Source of the DNA: Prauserella marina
Lineage (GTDB): Bacteria; Actinomycetota; Actinomycetes; Mycobacteriales; Pseudonocardiaceae
Direction of reading: 5' to 3'
NCBI RefSeq assembly: GCF_002240355.1
Contig: NZ_CP016353.1
Coordinates: 5,805,001 to 5,869,000 of the forward strand
DNA length: 64,000 bases
The translations under genes were made by a program, and so were the position numbers. The first letter of the stretch is position 1. Each line of letters starts with the position of its first letter. The notes beneath the pieces were generated by a model, which worked only from the letters and a program-made list of their open reading frames with translations, did no database searches and was not told the DNA's origin. This document shows, in pieces, positions 46,380-53,865 of this stretch.

Positions 46380-46846
46380 ACCCCGATCTCGATCTCAGCA
46401 TCGAAAGAATCATTCGCGCGCCTCGCAAACTCGTGTGGGACGCGTGGACCAATCCGGACAACCTCGCACAGTGGTGGCTCCCATCGCCGATGCTGTGCCA
46501 CGTCGACCGGCTGGAAGTCCGCCCTGGCGGCGCCTTCGTCACCCGCATGAGCGCCGACGGGACGGCGTTCACTCCACATCTCGACGCGAGTTTTCTCGTG
46601 GTGAACGAGTTCGAGCGGATCGTGTTCACCAACAGTGTCGACAGTGGATGGCGGCCCGCCAATCCCGAGCCCGTCGCGATGACGGCCGAGATCACGATGG
46701 ACGACCACGCGGAGGGCACCGACTACCGGATCGTCGTTCGGCATGCCGATCCGGCGGCGAGGGAGCGGCACGCCGAACTGGGCTTCGCCGACGGCTGGGG
46801 CACGGTCGCCGACCAGCTCGCCCACTTCGCTGAAAATGTCAGGTAG
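46376..46846 (+). CDS. SRPBCC (AHSA1-type) domain protein
   Basis: 156 residues. START-like lipid/ligand-binding fold: IIRAPRKLVWDAWTNPDNLA, QWWLPSPMLCHVDRLEVRPG, and a C-terminal amphipathic helix (WGTVADQLAHFAENVR). Its start overlaps the ArsR stop (ATGA). ArsR/AHSA1 pairs are widespread and poorly characterised; the ligand is unknown. Confidence 0.85.
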   Translation: MNPDLDLSIERIIRAPRKLVWDAWTNPDNLAQWWLPSPMLCHVDRLEVRPGGAFVTRMSADGTAFTPHLDASFLVVNEFERIVFTNSVDSGWRPANPEPVAMTAEITMDDHAEGTDYRIVVRHADPAARERHAELGFADGWGTVADQLAHFAENVR

Positions 46847-46885
46847 AGCTCGCGCTTTCGCTCCAGCGCGGACGGTCGGTCGCCG

Positions 46886-47440
46886 CTAACGCGACCTCGT
46901 CCGGTAGGTCAGGAGACATACTCCGTTCTGGAATGTCTTGCTCCCCACCAGGTTCAGCCGCGGAATGCTACGTCCCTCGGGAAACAGCCTTCGCCCGAAG
47001 CCCTGGACCGCGGGATAGACAAAGAGCCGGTATTCGTCGACAAGACCCTGCTGAATCAGTGCATGGCACAACGAGATGCTTCCGGTGACGCCGATCTCGT
47101 TCCCTTCGGATTCTTTCAGCTCGGCGACGGCCTCAAGCCAGCCGGAACCGAGGACCACCGTGTTCCGCCATCCGGGTTCGGCGAGGGTCGACGACACGAC
47201 ATACTTGGTCTGCTTGTCCAGAATTTCGGCGATTCCCGTCGGATCGTCTTCCAATTCCGGCCAGTAGCCACGCATGTCCTCGAATGTCTTCCTTCCGAGT
47301 AACAGCGTGTCGCTCGCCGCGCTCTGCCGGTGGATCTCCGCCAGCATTTCCCTGTCGTCTTCGTTCGGATCGAACCAGTCCGTGAGGGTTTCCACCGAAC
47401 CGTCGACGGTCATGTTCTGGGTGATGACGAGCGGACGCAT
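46886..47440 (-). CDS. Dihydrofolate reductase-family (RibD C-terminal-like) protein
   Basis: 184 residues from ATG 47440. MRPLVITQNMTVDGSVE, LLLGRKTFEDMRGYWPE, VVSSTL, VTGSISLCHALIQQGLVDEY, and FVYPAVQGFGRRLFPEG are the typical RibD_C/DHFR-like features. Likely an NADPH-dependent reductase of unknown substrate. It is divergent from an HxlR-family regulator. Confidence 0.85.
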   Translation of the reverse strand: MRPLVITQNMTVDGSVETLTDWFDPNEDDREMLAEIHRQSAASDTLLLGRKTFEDMRGYWPELEDDPTGIAEILDKQTKYVVSSTLAEPGWRNTVVLGSGWLEAVAELKESEGNEIGVTGSISLCHALIQQGLVDEYRLFVYPAVQGFGRRLFPEGRSIPRLNLVGSKTFQNGVCLLTYRTRSR

Positions 47441-47505
47441 ATTTGACGCCTTTCCGTTAGCCGACAAGGAGAAACGACTGACGTCGGTCACGCCAGCTCG
47501 TGATA

Positions 47506-47520
47506 CTATGATAAACATAG
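47506..47520. promoter_or_regulatory. Palindromic site CTATGATAAACATAG before the HxlR gene
   Basis: CTATG, spacer ATAAA, CATAG in the divergent gap, overlapping a plausible -10 region (GATACT/TATGAT). It is a candidate HxlR operator. Confidence 0.45.
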
Positions 47521-47546
47521 CATGTAGTCACGGAGGTGAGCTGACG

Positions 47547-48200
47547 TTGCCCAAGCGAGCGACGTACCGGGAGCACGGTGACGGATGCGCCGCCGCGCGA
47601 GCCCTCGACCTGATCGGGGACCGCTGGACGGTGGTCGTCATCCGTGAACTGCTGCTGCACCCGAAGCGTTTTCGAGAATTGCAGGACCTGCTGCCAGGAG
47701 TGACCCCCGCGGTCCTCGCCGCTCGGCTACGCGAACTCGGCGAAGGCGGGCTTCTCTCCCACACCCCGGACGACAATCCCGCCCGGTACGGACTAACCGA
47801 ACAGGGCAAGGCATTTCAGCCGGTACTCGAAGAACTGGGCTGGTGGGCCTCCGGAATCGAGGTGGCGGACGACGACACGTCCTTGACGCCCAACGGCGTA
47901 CTGCTGGCCATGCTCACGGTCGCACGGCGGCTTCCTCGTCGGTCCGATGTCCACTGTGAACTGACGCTCTACGACGACCGGCTCGCGAATCCCCGCGACT
48001 ACACCTACTCGATCACCTGGACGCCAGCGAACCTCGCCGTCAGCGAAGCCCCCTCGAACGCGGCGGCTCCTCGGATGTCGTCCGGCCGCTTCGCGGAACT
48101 CCTCTTCGATGAACCGGTGCCGGACGCTCCCAGCGACAAGCTCCTGGCATTGGTCAAGGACTTCCGAGGGGCCAGATCCGGAATCGGCACCACCCGGTGA
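47547..48200 (+). CDS. HxlR-family transcriptional regulator
   Basis: 217 residues if started at TTG 47547 (GGAGG ten bases upstream); ATG 47508 would add 13 residues. The N-terminal HxlR winged helix is clear: GCAAARALDLIGDRWTVVVI, RELLLHPKRFRELQDLLPGV, and LSHTPDDNPARYGLTEQGKA. It is about twice the usual family length: the ~110-residue C-terminal extension has no recognised motif and may be an SCP2-like ligand domain. Divergent from the DHFR-like gene, which it probably controls. Confidence 0.85.
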   Translation: MPKRATYREHGDGCAAARALDLIGDRWTVVVIRELLLHPKRFRELQDLLPGVTPAVLAARLRELGEGGLLSHTPDDNPARYGLTEQGKAFQPVLEELGWWASGIEVADDDTSLTPNGVLLAMLTVARRLPRRSDVHCELTLYDDRLANPRDYTYSITWTPANLAVSEAPSNAAAPRMSSGRFAELLFDEPVPDAPSDKLLALVKDFRGARSGIGTTR

Positions 48201-48211
48201 TCGAAAGCGAA

Positions 48212-48245
48212 ACGGGGCCCTGGCAAGGAATTGCCAGGGCCCCGT
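48212..48245. terminator. Bidirectional terminator
   Basis: ACGGGGCCCTGGCAA, loop GGAA, TTGCCAGGGCCCCGT: a perfect 15-bp stem between the convergent HxlR and ABC permease genes. Confidence 0.88.
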
Positions 48246-48258
48246 CACGTGCTCTTGT

Positions 48259-49401
48259 TCAGTCTGTTTTGGCCCATGCCTTGGCCAGCGACACCTTGCC
48301 GCCGGTGTGCAGGAGCGAGCCGGCGTAAAGTCGGCTGGCGATCAACACGATCGCGACGAGCGAGCCGACCAGGATTCCCATGGAAAGCAACGCTTCCCAC
48401 ACCTGAGCGTCACCGGTGAACATGCGCACCGGCATCGCGATCGCAGCGGAGAACGGAATGTAGGACAGCACGTTCATCACCATGGCGTTGTCGGAGAAGA
48501 ACATCACCGCGAAGTAGGGTCCCATCACCAGCATCATGATCAGGCCCATGGTCGAGCCGAGGTCTTCCTGCCTGCTCACCACCGAGCCCGCGACTGCCCA
48601 CATCGCGCCGAGCAACACGAATCCCAAGCACAGGAAGGGAACGAACCAGCCGAGCGCGGGTGCGATTGCCGTCAACAATTCGGACTGTCCACCCAGGTTC
48701 AACGCGATCGGTGCGGCAACAGCCAGCACCACCACCTGAATGATCGTCAACAGGGTGTGCCCCACGATCTTCCCTGTCAGCAACGCGCGCACCGGCACCG
48801 TCGCCACCAGAATCTCCACGATCCTGGTCTGCTTCTCGGTGACCGTGCTCTGCGCGATCGCCGTGCCACCCATGGCGAAAATCAAGAACAGCAACGAGAA
48901 CACCATGATCACGAGTTGCTGCTGCCCCTGGCCGATGTCGGACTCCTCAAGCAGATCCACCGGAGGAGACGTCCCGAGCGCGGCGACCACGTCGGAGGGC
49001 GCATCGGACAACGCGAGCACCCGAACACCCGTCACCGACTCGCCGGTGGTGTCGGGAACGACGGCGGCTTCGACCTCCTCCGTACGAACGAGCTCTTCGG
49101 CCTCAGCGACACCGGCGGTCTCCCGCACGTCGAGATCGGCCTGCGTGAGCACGTTGGCGGCTTGTGGACCGACGACGGCGACGCTCGTCTGTCCTCCGCC
49201 GAACACCGAAGGCAGGATCGTCAGCGCGAACAGCCCGATCAGGGTGACGGCGAACCCGATCCAGAAGCCCTTCATCCGCATGAACGACTTCATTTCCCTT
49301 GCCGCGACCAACCTGGTCGCCGTGACGAACGACGTGCCGTCGCCATCCGTGTCGTGCTGCGCGCTCTCGTCCCGCTGAGCCTGCGGCGTCATCGTGGTCA
49401 T
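48259..49401 (-). CDS. ABC-2 type transporter permease (NatB-like)
   Basis: 380 residues from ATG 49401. One N-terminal helix (GFWIGFAVTLIGLFALTILP), a large external domain with a VVAA(L)GTSPPVDLLEES-type segment, then five helices (VIMVFSLLFLIFAMGGTAIA; TLLTIIQVVVLAVAAPIAL; VPFLCLGFVLLGAMWAVAGS; GLIMMLVMGPYFAVMFFS; ALLSMGILVGSLVAIVLIAS). This is the NatB layout of sodium or drug exporters. It begins within the ATPase stop (TGATG, one base shared), so the two are coupled. Confidence 0.88.
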   Translation of the reverse strand: MTTMTPQAQRDESAQHDTDGDGTSFVTATRLVAAREMKSFMRMKGFWIGFAVTLIGLFALTILPSVFGGGQTSVAVVGPQAANVLTQADLDVRETAGVAEAEELVRTEEVEAAVVPDTTGESVTGVRVLALSDAPSDVVAALGTSPPVDLLEESDIGQGQQQLVIMVFSLLFLIFAMGGTAIAQSTVTEKQTRIVEILVATVPVRALLTGKIVGHTLLTIIQVVVLAVAAPIALNLGGQSELLTAIAPALGWFVPFLCLGFVLLGAMWAVAGSVVSRQEDLGSTMGLIMMLVMGPYFAVMFFSDNAMVMNVLSYIPFSAAIAMPVRMFTGDAQVWEALLSMGILVGSLVAIVLIASRLYAGSLLHTGGKVSLAKAWAKTD

Positions 49402-50297
49402 CAGATCACTTCCTTGAAGATCTCGTCGAGCGACGGAACAACGGGGGCGAAGCTGCGCACCGCGCCACGTTCCAGCGCCGTCCGCAATACCCGCTGGTCC
49501 ACCGACTCGCCGCCCGGCTCCACCTCGACGATGTCGAAGACGGCACGCGGACCGTCCACATCGATCACGTGAACCCCCGGCTGCCCTCGCAGCCAGCCCG
49601 CGTCGGAGTCCACAATCAACTCGAACCGGGTCGTGCCGTACCGCGAGCGCAGTTCCTCGCGGCCACCGGCGGCGGCGATCTCCCCCTTCGAGATGATCAC
49701 CAAGTCGTCGCACAGTTGCTCCACCAGCGCCAACTGGTGACTGGAGAACAACACCGGAACCCCTTGTGCCGCGCGTTCCCGCAGCACTCCCAGCACTGTC
49801 TCAACGGCGATCGGGTCGAGTCCGGAGAACGGCTCGTCGAGAATCAACAACACCGGATCGTGCACCAGCGCGGCCGCGATCTGTGCTCGCTGCTGGTTCC
49901 CCAGCGAAAGCTCCTCCAGCTTGTCGTCGGCGCGTGACGACAGCTCCAACTGCTCCAGCAACCGGTCGGTGTTGCGCTGGGCATCCGCGGCGCTGAGGCC
50001 ATGCAACTGGCCGAGCCACGCGATTTGCTCCCCCACTTTCATTTTCGGGTAGAGCCCACGTTCCTCCGGCATGTATCCGAAGCGCTGCCGCACGCGCTGG
50101 GTGACGGCGCGGCCCTGCCAGGTCACCGTCCCCGCCTGTGCGCCGAGCACCCCCAGCACGATCCGCATCGTGGTGGTCTTGCCCGAACCATTCGCCCCAA
50201 GAAAGCCAGTCATCCGCCCCGGGCGGACGTCGAAGGACACCCCGTCCAACACCTGGTGGTCGCCGAAACTCCGGCTCACCGAACTCACCGTCAACAT
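49401..50297 (-). CDS. ABC transporter ATPase (NatA-like)
   Basis: 298 residues. Walker A GFLGANGSGKTT, a signature LSLGNQQRAQIAAALV (LSxGN/Q variant), and Walker B LLILDEPFSGLDP. Typical of NatA-type exporter ATPases. The permease gene follows with a one-base overlap. No regulator gene is adjacent upstream. Confidence 0.9.
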   Translation of the reverse strand: MLTVSSVSRSFGDHQVLDGVSFDVRPGRMTGFLGANGSGKTTTMRIVLGVLGAQAGTVTWQGRAVTQRVRQRFGYMPEERGLYPKMKVGEQIAWLGQLHGLSAADAQRNTDRLLEQLELSSRADDKLEELSLGNQQRAQIAAALVHDPVLLILDEPFSGLDPIAVETVLGVLRERAAQGVPVLFSSHQLALVEQLCDDLVIISKGEIAAAGGREELRSRYGTTRFELIVDSDAGWLRGQPGVHVIDVDGPRAVFDIVEVEPGGESVDQRVLRTALERGAVRSFAPVVPSLDEIFKEVI

Positions 50298-50643
50298 GCA
50301 GACAAGATTATTGAGCCGAACCGGCCACCGCGTCCGGCGCGAGATCGATTCGCAGGGTCATCCTCACGACCCACACCGGGAGGACTCATGTGCTCGACCA
50401 GCGATTTCATCGTCAGAACCGGCTCAGCGGATCGCGCTGACCCTCATACCGGCGAAGGCTGATCGTCCGCCGGTACGACTCCCGCGTCCACCACGTGATG
50501 AGGCGCCGACGGGACACTCCGATGAGCGGATTCTTGCTCGCCAACCGTCGTGACGCGATCTTCGATTCCATTGTGGATGAACGCGGACCGTGAGGTTCGG
50601 CGGACAACCTGTGAAACTCGAAAAATACGACGGCGGCCGCCAA
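50298..50643. other. Intergenic region between the NatA-like gene and the RelE toxin gene
   Basis: About 346 bp with no convincing long gene; a minus-strand frame (50413-50643) is Arg/Ser-rich with no signature. It contains the short ORF at 50388 and room for the ATPase promoter. Confidence 0.55.
50388..50462 (+). CDS. Possible 24-codon small ORF with strong ribosome-binding site
   Basis: ATG 50388 follows GGGAGG at four bases and reads 24 residues beginning MCSTSDFIVRTG. There is no similarity I recognise. The strong ribosome-binding site is the only support, and it is alone on the plus strand. Confidence 0.22.
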   Translation: MCSTSDFIVRTGSADRADPHTGEG

Positions 50644-51003
50644 CTATCGCCGTTCCCTCCGAAAGACCTGCTCCACGACCTCTTCGAGATGCGCCGTCAC
50701 CTGGCGATCGCCGTGCAGGGCCAGGCGAGCCATCGCGAGGTCGTAACACTCGCTGTCGACACGCGTCGCCACTACCCACACGACCACAACCGTGCCGTCC
50801 GCTTCGACGCGGAAGACGATGCGGAACTGGCGATTTCCGACAACCAGCTTTCTGAACGTCGTAAGATCCGAGCCGAGCGGGCTACCACGCTGAGCCGGGT
50901 CGGTTCGCAGCTTCTTCAACGCCTTGAATACGAGAACCCGTTCTGAACCGTCCAACTCAGCGAGATCGTCAGCCGCCTCGGGCAGAAAGAGCACGCGGGC
51001 CAT
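50644..51003 (-). CDS. Type II toxin, RelE/ParE superfamily
   Basis: 119 residues. ParE/RelE fold: LFLPEAADDLAELDGSERVL, ALKKLRTDPAQRGSPLG, LVVGNRQFRIVFRVEADGTV (with the conserved R-x-x-x-R region), and a long C-terminal helix. It starts 5 bp after the antitoxin stop, the standard antitoxin-first arrangement. RelE members are ribosome-dependent mRNA endonucleases; ParE members poison gyrase. Which applies is not decidable from the sequence. Confidence 0.85.
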   Translation of the reverse strand: MARVLFLPEAADDLAELDGSERVLVFKALKKLRTDPAQRGSPLGSDLTTFRKLVVGNRQFRIVFRVEADGTVVVVWVVATRVDSECYDLAMARLALHGDRQVTAHLEEVVEQVFRRERR

Positions 51004-51008
51004 CCGGT

Positions 51009-51326
51009 TCAGCCTTCCTCGACCTCGTCGTCATCGAGATCGTCCAGGTCGACACCGAACCTGGCGGCGGTTTCTTCCAGCGAAAGTCGCTGCCCGGTAT
51101 CAGTAGCCGACCTGACGAGCGCCAAAGCCAGGAGCTTGAGATCTTCCTCGTATTCTTCGACTCTTTGCAGTCGCTCGACCTTGTCGATACCGACGAGCAC
51201 AGCGGCGGGCTTGTTGTTCTTGATCAGCACGAACTCCCGCCCTTCGCTGGCCTCGGCGACCAGCTTGGAGACGCCCTTGTTGTTGGCATCCGTAACACTG
51301 ATGAGGTCGTTCGTGTCGATCTTCAC
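51009..51326 (-). CDS. Type II antitoxin, Phd/YefM family
   Basis: 105 residues from GTG 51326 (GAGG-rich leader). Phd/YefM N-terminal DNA-binding domain (ISVTDANNKGVSKLVAEASE, then REFVLIKNNKPAAVLVGIDK) and an acidic C-terminal tail that neutralises the toxin. The longer in-frame upstream extension (to 51452) has no similarity. A CCCAG-GATT-CTGGG dyad 33 bp upstream is a candidate autoregulatory operator. Confidence 0.87.
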   Translation of the reverse strand: MKIDTNDLISVTDANNKGVSKLVAEASEGREFVLIKNNKPAAVLVGIDKVERLQRVEEYEEDLKLLALALVRSATDTGQRLSLEETAARFGVDLDDLDDDEVEEG

Positions 51327-51358
51327 TCGCCTCGCCTCCCGTCCACGCCACAACCATA

Positions 51359-51372
51359 CCCAGGATTCTGGG
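51359..51372. promoter_or_regulatory. Dyad upstream of the antitoxin gene
   Basis: CCCAG, spacer GATT, CTGGG, 33 bp before the antitoxin start; candidate toxin-antitoxin operator. Confidence 0.4.
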
Positions 51373-51616
51373 CAGAAAAGTTGCCCTTTAGTCACGATCA
51401 CACGAGCGGGCAAGTTGAGCCGGGGCAGCGTTGGACAACGCGACGACCGCAAGGAACCTTGATCCCCGCACGAGGCCCAGGTCGGGCGCAGTGGTTCGGC
51501 AACAAACGCGGCCGCCGACGCTCCGGAAGACGCTTGGTGCGGTTCCCCGCAATTCCAGGGATAAACTGGGAAATTGATCTTGCACCATTGCCCAGCAAAC
51601 CACTGACCAGCAGAGA

Positions 51617-51693
51617 TGGTGCCCCCGACGGGACTCGAACCCGCACTTGATCGATTTTAAGTCGACTGCCTCTGCCGATTGGGCTACGGGGGC
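51617..51693 (-). tRNA. Unusual tRNA with UAA anticodon (Leu codon UUA) and short variable loop
   Basis: A complete 77-nt cloverleaf with encoded CCA. Acceptor GCCCCCG/CGGGGGC with A73; anticodon stem GTCGA/TCGAT with loop CTTAAAA, so the anticodon is TAA at 51657-51659; T arm GCGGG-TTCGAGT-CCCGT. The variable region is only five bases (CAAGT). Canonical bacterial tRNA-Leu has a long class-II variable arm. The D arm, by contrast, looks Leu-like: a 3-bp stem (GCC/GGC) and an 11-base loop ending GGCAGA. It is therefore a tRNA-Leu(UAA) body with a class-I variable region. Identity elements are mixed, so charging by LeuRS is an inference. Confidence 0.9.
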
Positions 51694-51712
51694 ATATGCA
51701 GCTTATGCCCCC
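51688..51712. repeat. Inverted repeat joining the tRNA 5' end to its upstream flank
   Basis: GGGGGCATA, spacer TGCAGCT, TATGCCCCC: perfect 9-bp arms. One arm is the tRNA acceptor 5' strand plus leader; the other lies just upstream in the transcript and mimics the 3' acceptor strand. It could compete with acceptor-stem folding or mark a former integration junction. Confidence 0.7.
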
Positions 51713-51719
51713 GCAACCG

Positions 51720-53042
51720 TCATGACTTGGAAGCGCGGGCGAACTCTTCCTTCGGGTTGTTGATCTGCCCGAGCGAAACGACCTCGCGGCGCAACAGACC
51801 ACCCAGCAACCAGTCAAGCATGATCCGGACTTTCCGGTTGAAAGTAGGCATCGCCTTGACGTGGTAGGCGCGGTGCATCAACCAGGCGAGGAAGCCCTTC
51901 ACCTTGATGTTGAAGGTGTCCGCGACCCCCTTGTGGAGGCCGAGGCTCGCCACCGAGCCCACGTTCTTGTGGTAGTAGTCCACCGGCTGGCCACCACGCA
52001 GCGACTTGATCATGTTCTTCGCCAGGTGCCTCGCCTGCCGCACGGCGTGCTGCGCGTTCGGCGGGCAGGTCGCGGTCGGGTCCTCTTCCGTCCTGGAAAG
52101 GTCCGGCACGGCGGCGTTGTCGCCCGCCGTCCACACCTCGGGGTGTCCGACGACCTGCAATCCAGCCGTCGCCTGGACCCTGCCCCTCTTGTCGATGGGC
52201 AGGTCCGACTCGGCGAGTACCGGGTTGGCCTTCACACCAGCGGTCCAGATAATGGTGTCGCTGTCGAACTCGGTGCCGTCCGACAGCACGACGTGCCCGT
52301 CCTCGAACGACTTCGCCGCGGTCGAGAGATAGACCTCGATGCCGCGCTTCTCCAGCTGTTCCGCCGTCCACACGCCCAGCGTTTCGCGCACCTCGGGCAG
52401 GATCCGGCCCGCGGCCTCGATCAGCACCCACCTGATGTCCTCTGGCTGGATGTTCTCGTAGTACCGCGTGGCGAAACGGGTCATGTCCTCAAGTTCGCCG
52501 AGCGCCTCGATTCCCGCGAACCCACCGCCGACGACAGTGAAGGTCAACAGCCGCTTGCGCAGCTCCGGATCGAGCGTGCTCGCCGCCTCGTCCAGCTTCG
52601 TCAGGACGTGATTACGCAGGTAGATGGCCTCACCGATGGTCTTGAAAGCGATGCCTTGCTCGGCGAGCCCCGGAATCGGCAGCAGCCTCGCGACAGCGCC
52701 GAGCGCGACGACGAGCACGTCGTAGCTGAGCTGCTCGACGTGGCCGTCCGCCGCCTCGACCGTGACCGTCTTGCGGTCGTTCTCGATCTTGGTGACGCGC
52801 GCGGTGAGGACGTGACAACGTCGGAGCGCCCTGCGCAACGGCACCACCACATGCCGGGGCTCGATGGAGCCCGCTGCCGCCTCGGGGAGGAACGGCTGGT
52901 AGGTCATGTGCGGCTGGGGGTCGACGACGGTCACTGACGCCTCGTTGGCGCGGAGCTTCTTCTGGAGGCCCAGGGCCGTGTACAAGCCGACGTATCCGCC
53001 ACCGAGGATCAGGATCCGAGTCGGTTCCGACTTGACTGCCAT
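51720..53042 (-). CDS. ndh: Type II NADH dehydrogenase
   Basis: 440 residues. FAD-binding GGGYVGLYTALGLQ near the start, second dinucleotide site TVVGGGFAGIEALGEL, and the ATGD-like VWTAGDNAAVPDL. C-terminal membrane-associating region (LAWLMHRAYHVKAMPTFNRK). NDH-2 passes electrons from NADH to menaquinone without proton pumping. The stop is 27 bp from the tRNA start on the same strand, so read-through or shared processing is possible. Confidence 0.93.
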   Translation of the reverse strand: MAVKSEPTRILILGGGYVGLYTALGLQKKLRANEASVTVVDPQPHMTYQPFLPEAAAGSIEPRHVVVPLRRALRRCHVLTARVTKIENDRKTVTVEAADGHVEQLSYDVLVVALGAVARLLPIPGLAEQGIAFKTIGEAIYLRNHVLTKLDEAASTLDPELRKRLLTFTVVGGGFAGIEALGELEDMTRFATRYYENIQPEDIRWVLIEAAGRILPEVRETLGVWTAEQLEKRGIEVYLSTAAKSFEDGHVVLSDGTEFDSDTIIWTAGVKANPVLAESDLPIDKRGRVQATAGLQVVGHPEVWTAGDNAAVPDLSRTEEDPTATCPPNAQHAVRQARHLAKNMIKSLRGGQPVDYYHKNVGSVASLGLHKGVADTFNIKVKGFLAWLMHRAYHVKAMPTFNRKVRIMLDWLLGGLLRREVVSLGQINNPKEEFARASKS

Positions 53043-53125
53043 ACACCCATGGTTGCACCGTTCCTCACGCCATGCTCACGGACCCTGGTTGGCTGTGACC
53101 AGCGTCGCCACGTTACGCAAACGAT

Positions 53126-53848
53126 TCAGTCGAGGTCGGCGAGTGAGGCGCCTCTCGCAAGGACTTCGCGCAGCATTTCAGGGGTCAGCCTGCCGGTGAA
53201 GGTGTTCTGCTGCGACACGTGATAGCACCCGAGCAGGTGCAATCGCGAAGGACCTTCGAGGGTCACCTCGACACCGTGTCCGAACCGGGGGCGAGGCCGG
53301 GGCACGTCCCACCCCGCCCTGCCCAGCACGGGCAGCAACGCCTGCCAGCCGAAGCCGCCGAGTACGACGATCGCGCGCAGCGTCGGCCGCAACAGCTCCA
53401 GTTCCTCGGCCAGCCAGTGGCCACAGGTGTCGCGCTCCGCCGGCGTCGGCTTGTTCTCAGGGGGAGCGCAGTGCACGGGAGCGGTGATCCTGGTGCCACG
53501 CAGCGCCAGCCCGTCGTCCCTGCGCACGGACGTCGGCTGCGACGCGAGTCCCACGTCGTAGAGCGCCTTGAAGAGCACGTCGCCCGAGCGGTCCCCCGTG
53601 AACATCCGTCCGGTCCGGTTTCCGCCGTGCGCGGCCGGAGCGAGTCCCACGAGCGCCAGCGCGGCGTCCGGCCGCCCGAACCCGGGAACCGGTCTGCCCC
53701 AGTAGGTCTCGTTCGCGAAAGCGGCACGTTTCGTGGCCGCGACCCGCTCTCGCCATTCGACGAGGCGGGGGCACGCTCGGCACTCGCTGATTCGCTGATC
53801 GAGCCTGGCTAGCGAACTGGCTGTTGTGGCCACAACAGCATTGTGCAC
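53126..53848 (-). CDS. udgB: Family 5 uracil-DNA glycosylase (UdgB)
   Basis: 240 residues, starting at GTG 53848 (GTG 53833 possible). 4Fe-4S cysteines in ECRACPRLVEWRE, PVHCAPPENKPTP and LLGCYHVSQQNTFTGR, and the active-site motif GLAPAAHGGNRTGRMFTGD. The A/H at that motif, in place of the GEAPG of family 4, is the family-5 signature. It removes uracil and other deaminated bases, useful in a high-GC genome. A perfect 20-bp palindrome overlaps its 5' end. Confidence 0.93.
   Translation of the reverse strand: MHNAVVATTASSLARLDQRISECRACPRLVEWRERVAATKRAAFANETYWGRPVPGFGRPDAALALVGLAPAAHGGNRTGRMFTGDRSGDVLFKALYDVGLASQPTSVRRDDGLALRGTRITAPVHCAPPENKPTPAERDTCGHWLAEELELLRPTLRAIVVLGGFGWQALLPVLGRAGWDVPRPRPRFGHGVEVTLEGPSRLHLLGCYHVSQQNTFTGRLTPEMLREVLARGASLADLD
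53820..53839. promoter_or_regulatory. Perfect 20-bp palindrome at the UDG/carboxypeptidase divergent start
   Basis: GCTGTTGTGGCCACAACAGC. It overlaps the start region of the UDG gene and lies 26 bp from the start of the divergent S10 gene, so one protein could control both. Confidence 0.6.
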
Positions 53849-53865
53849 TGATCTAGGTTGGACAC

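Noticed and set aside
50413-50643. A 76-codon minus-strand frame after the RelE gene.
   Set aside because: Arg/Ser-rich with no similarity and no convincing start.
51617-51693. Reading the tRNA as the ordinary bldA gene.
   Set aside because: bldA is a class-II tRNA with a long variable arm; this one has a five-base variable region, so the label would hide the anomaly.
51398-51817. A 139-codon minus-strand frame running through the tRNA.
   Set aside because: It is interrupted in function by the tRNA and by the ndh 3' end; no similarity.
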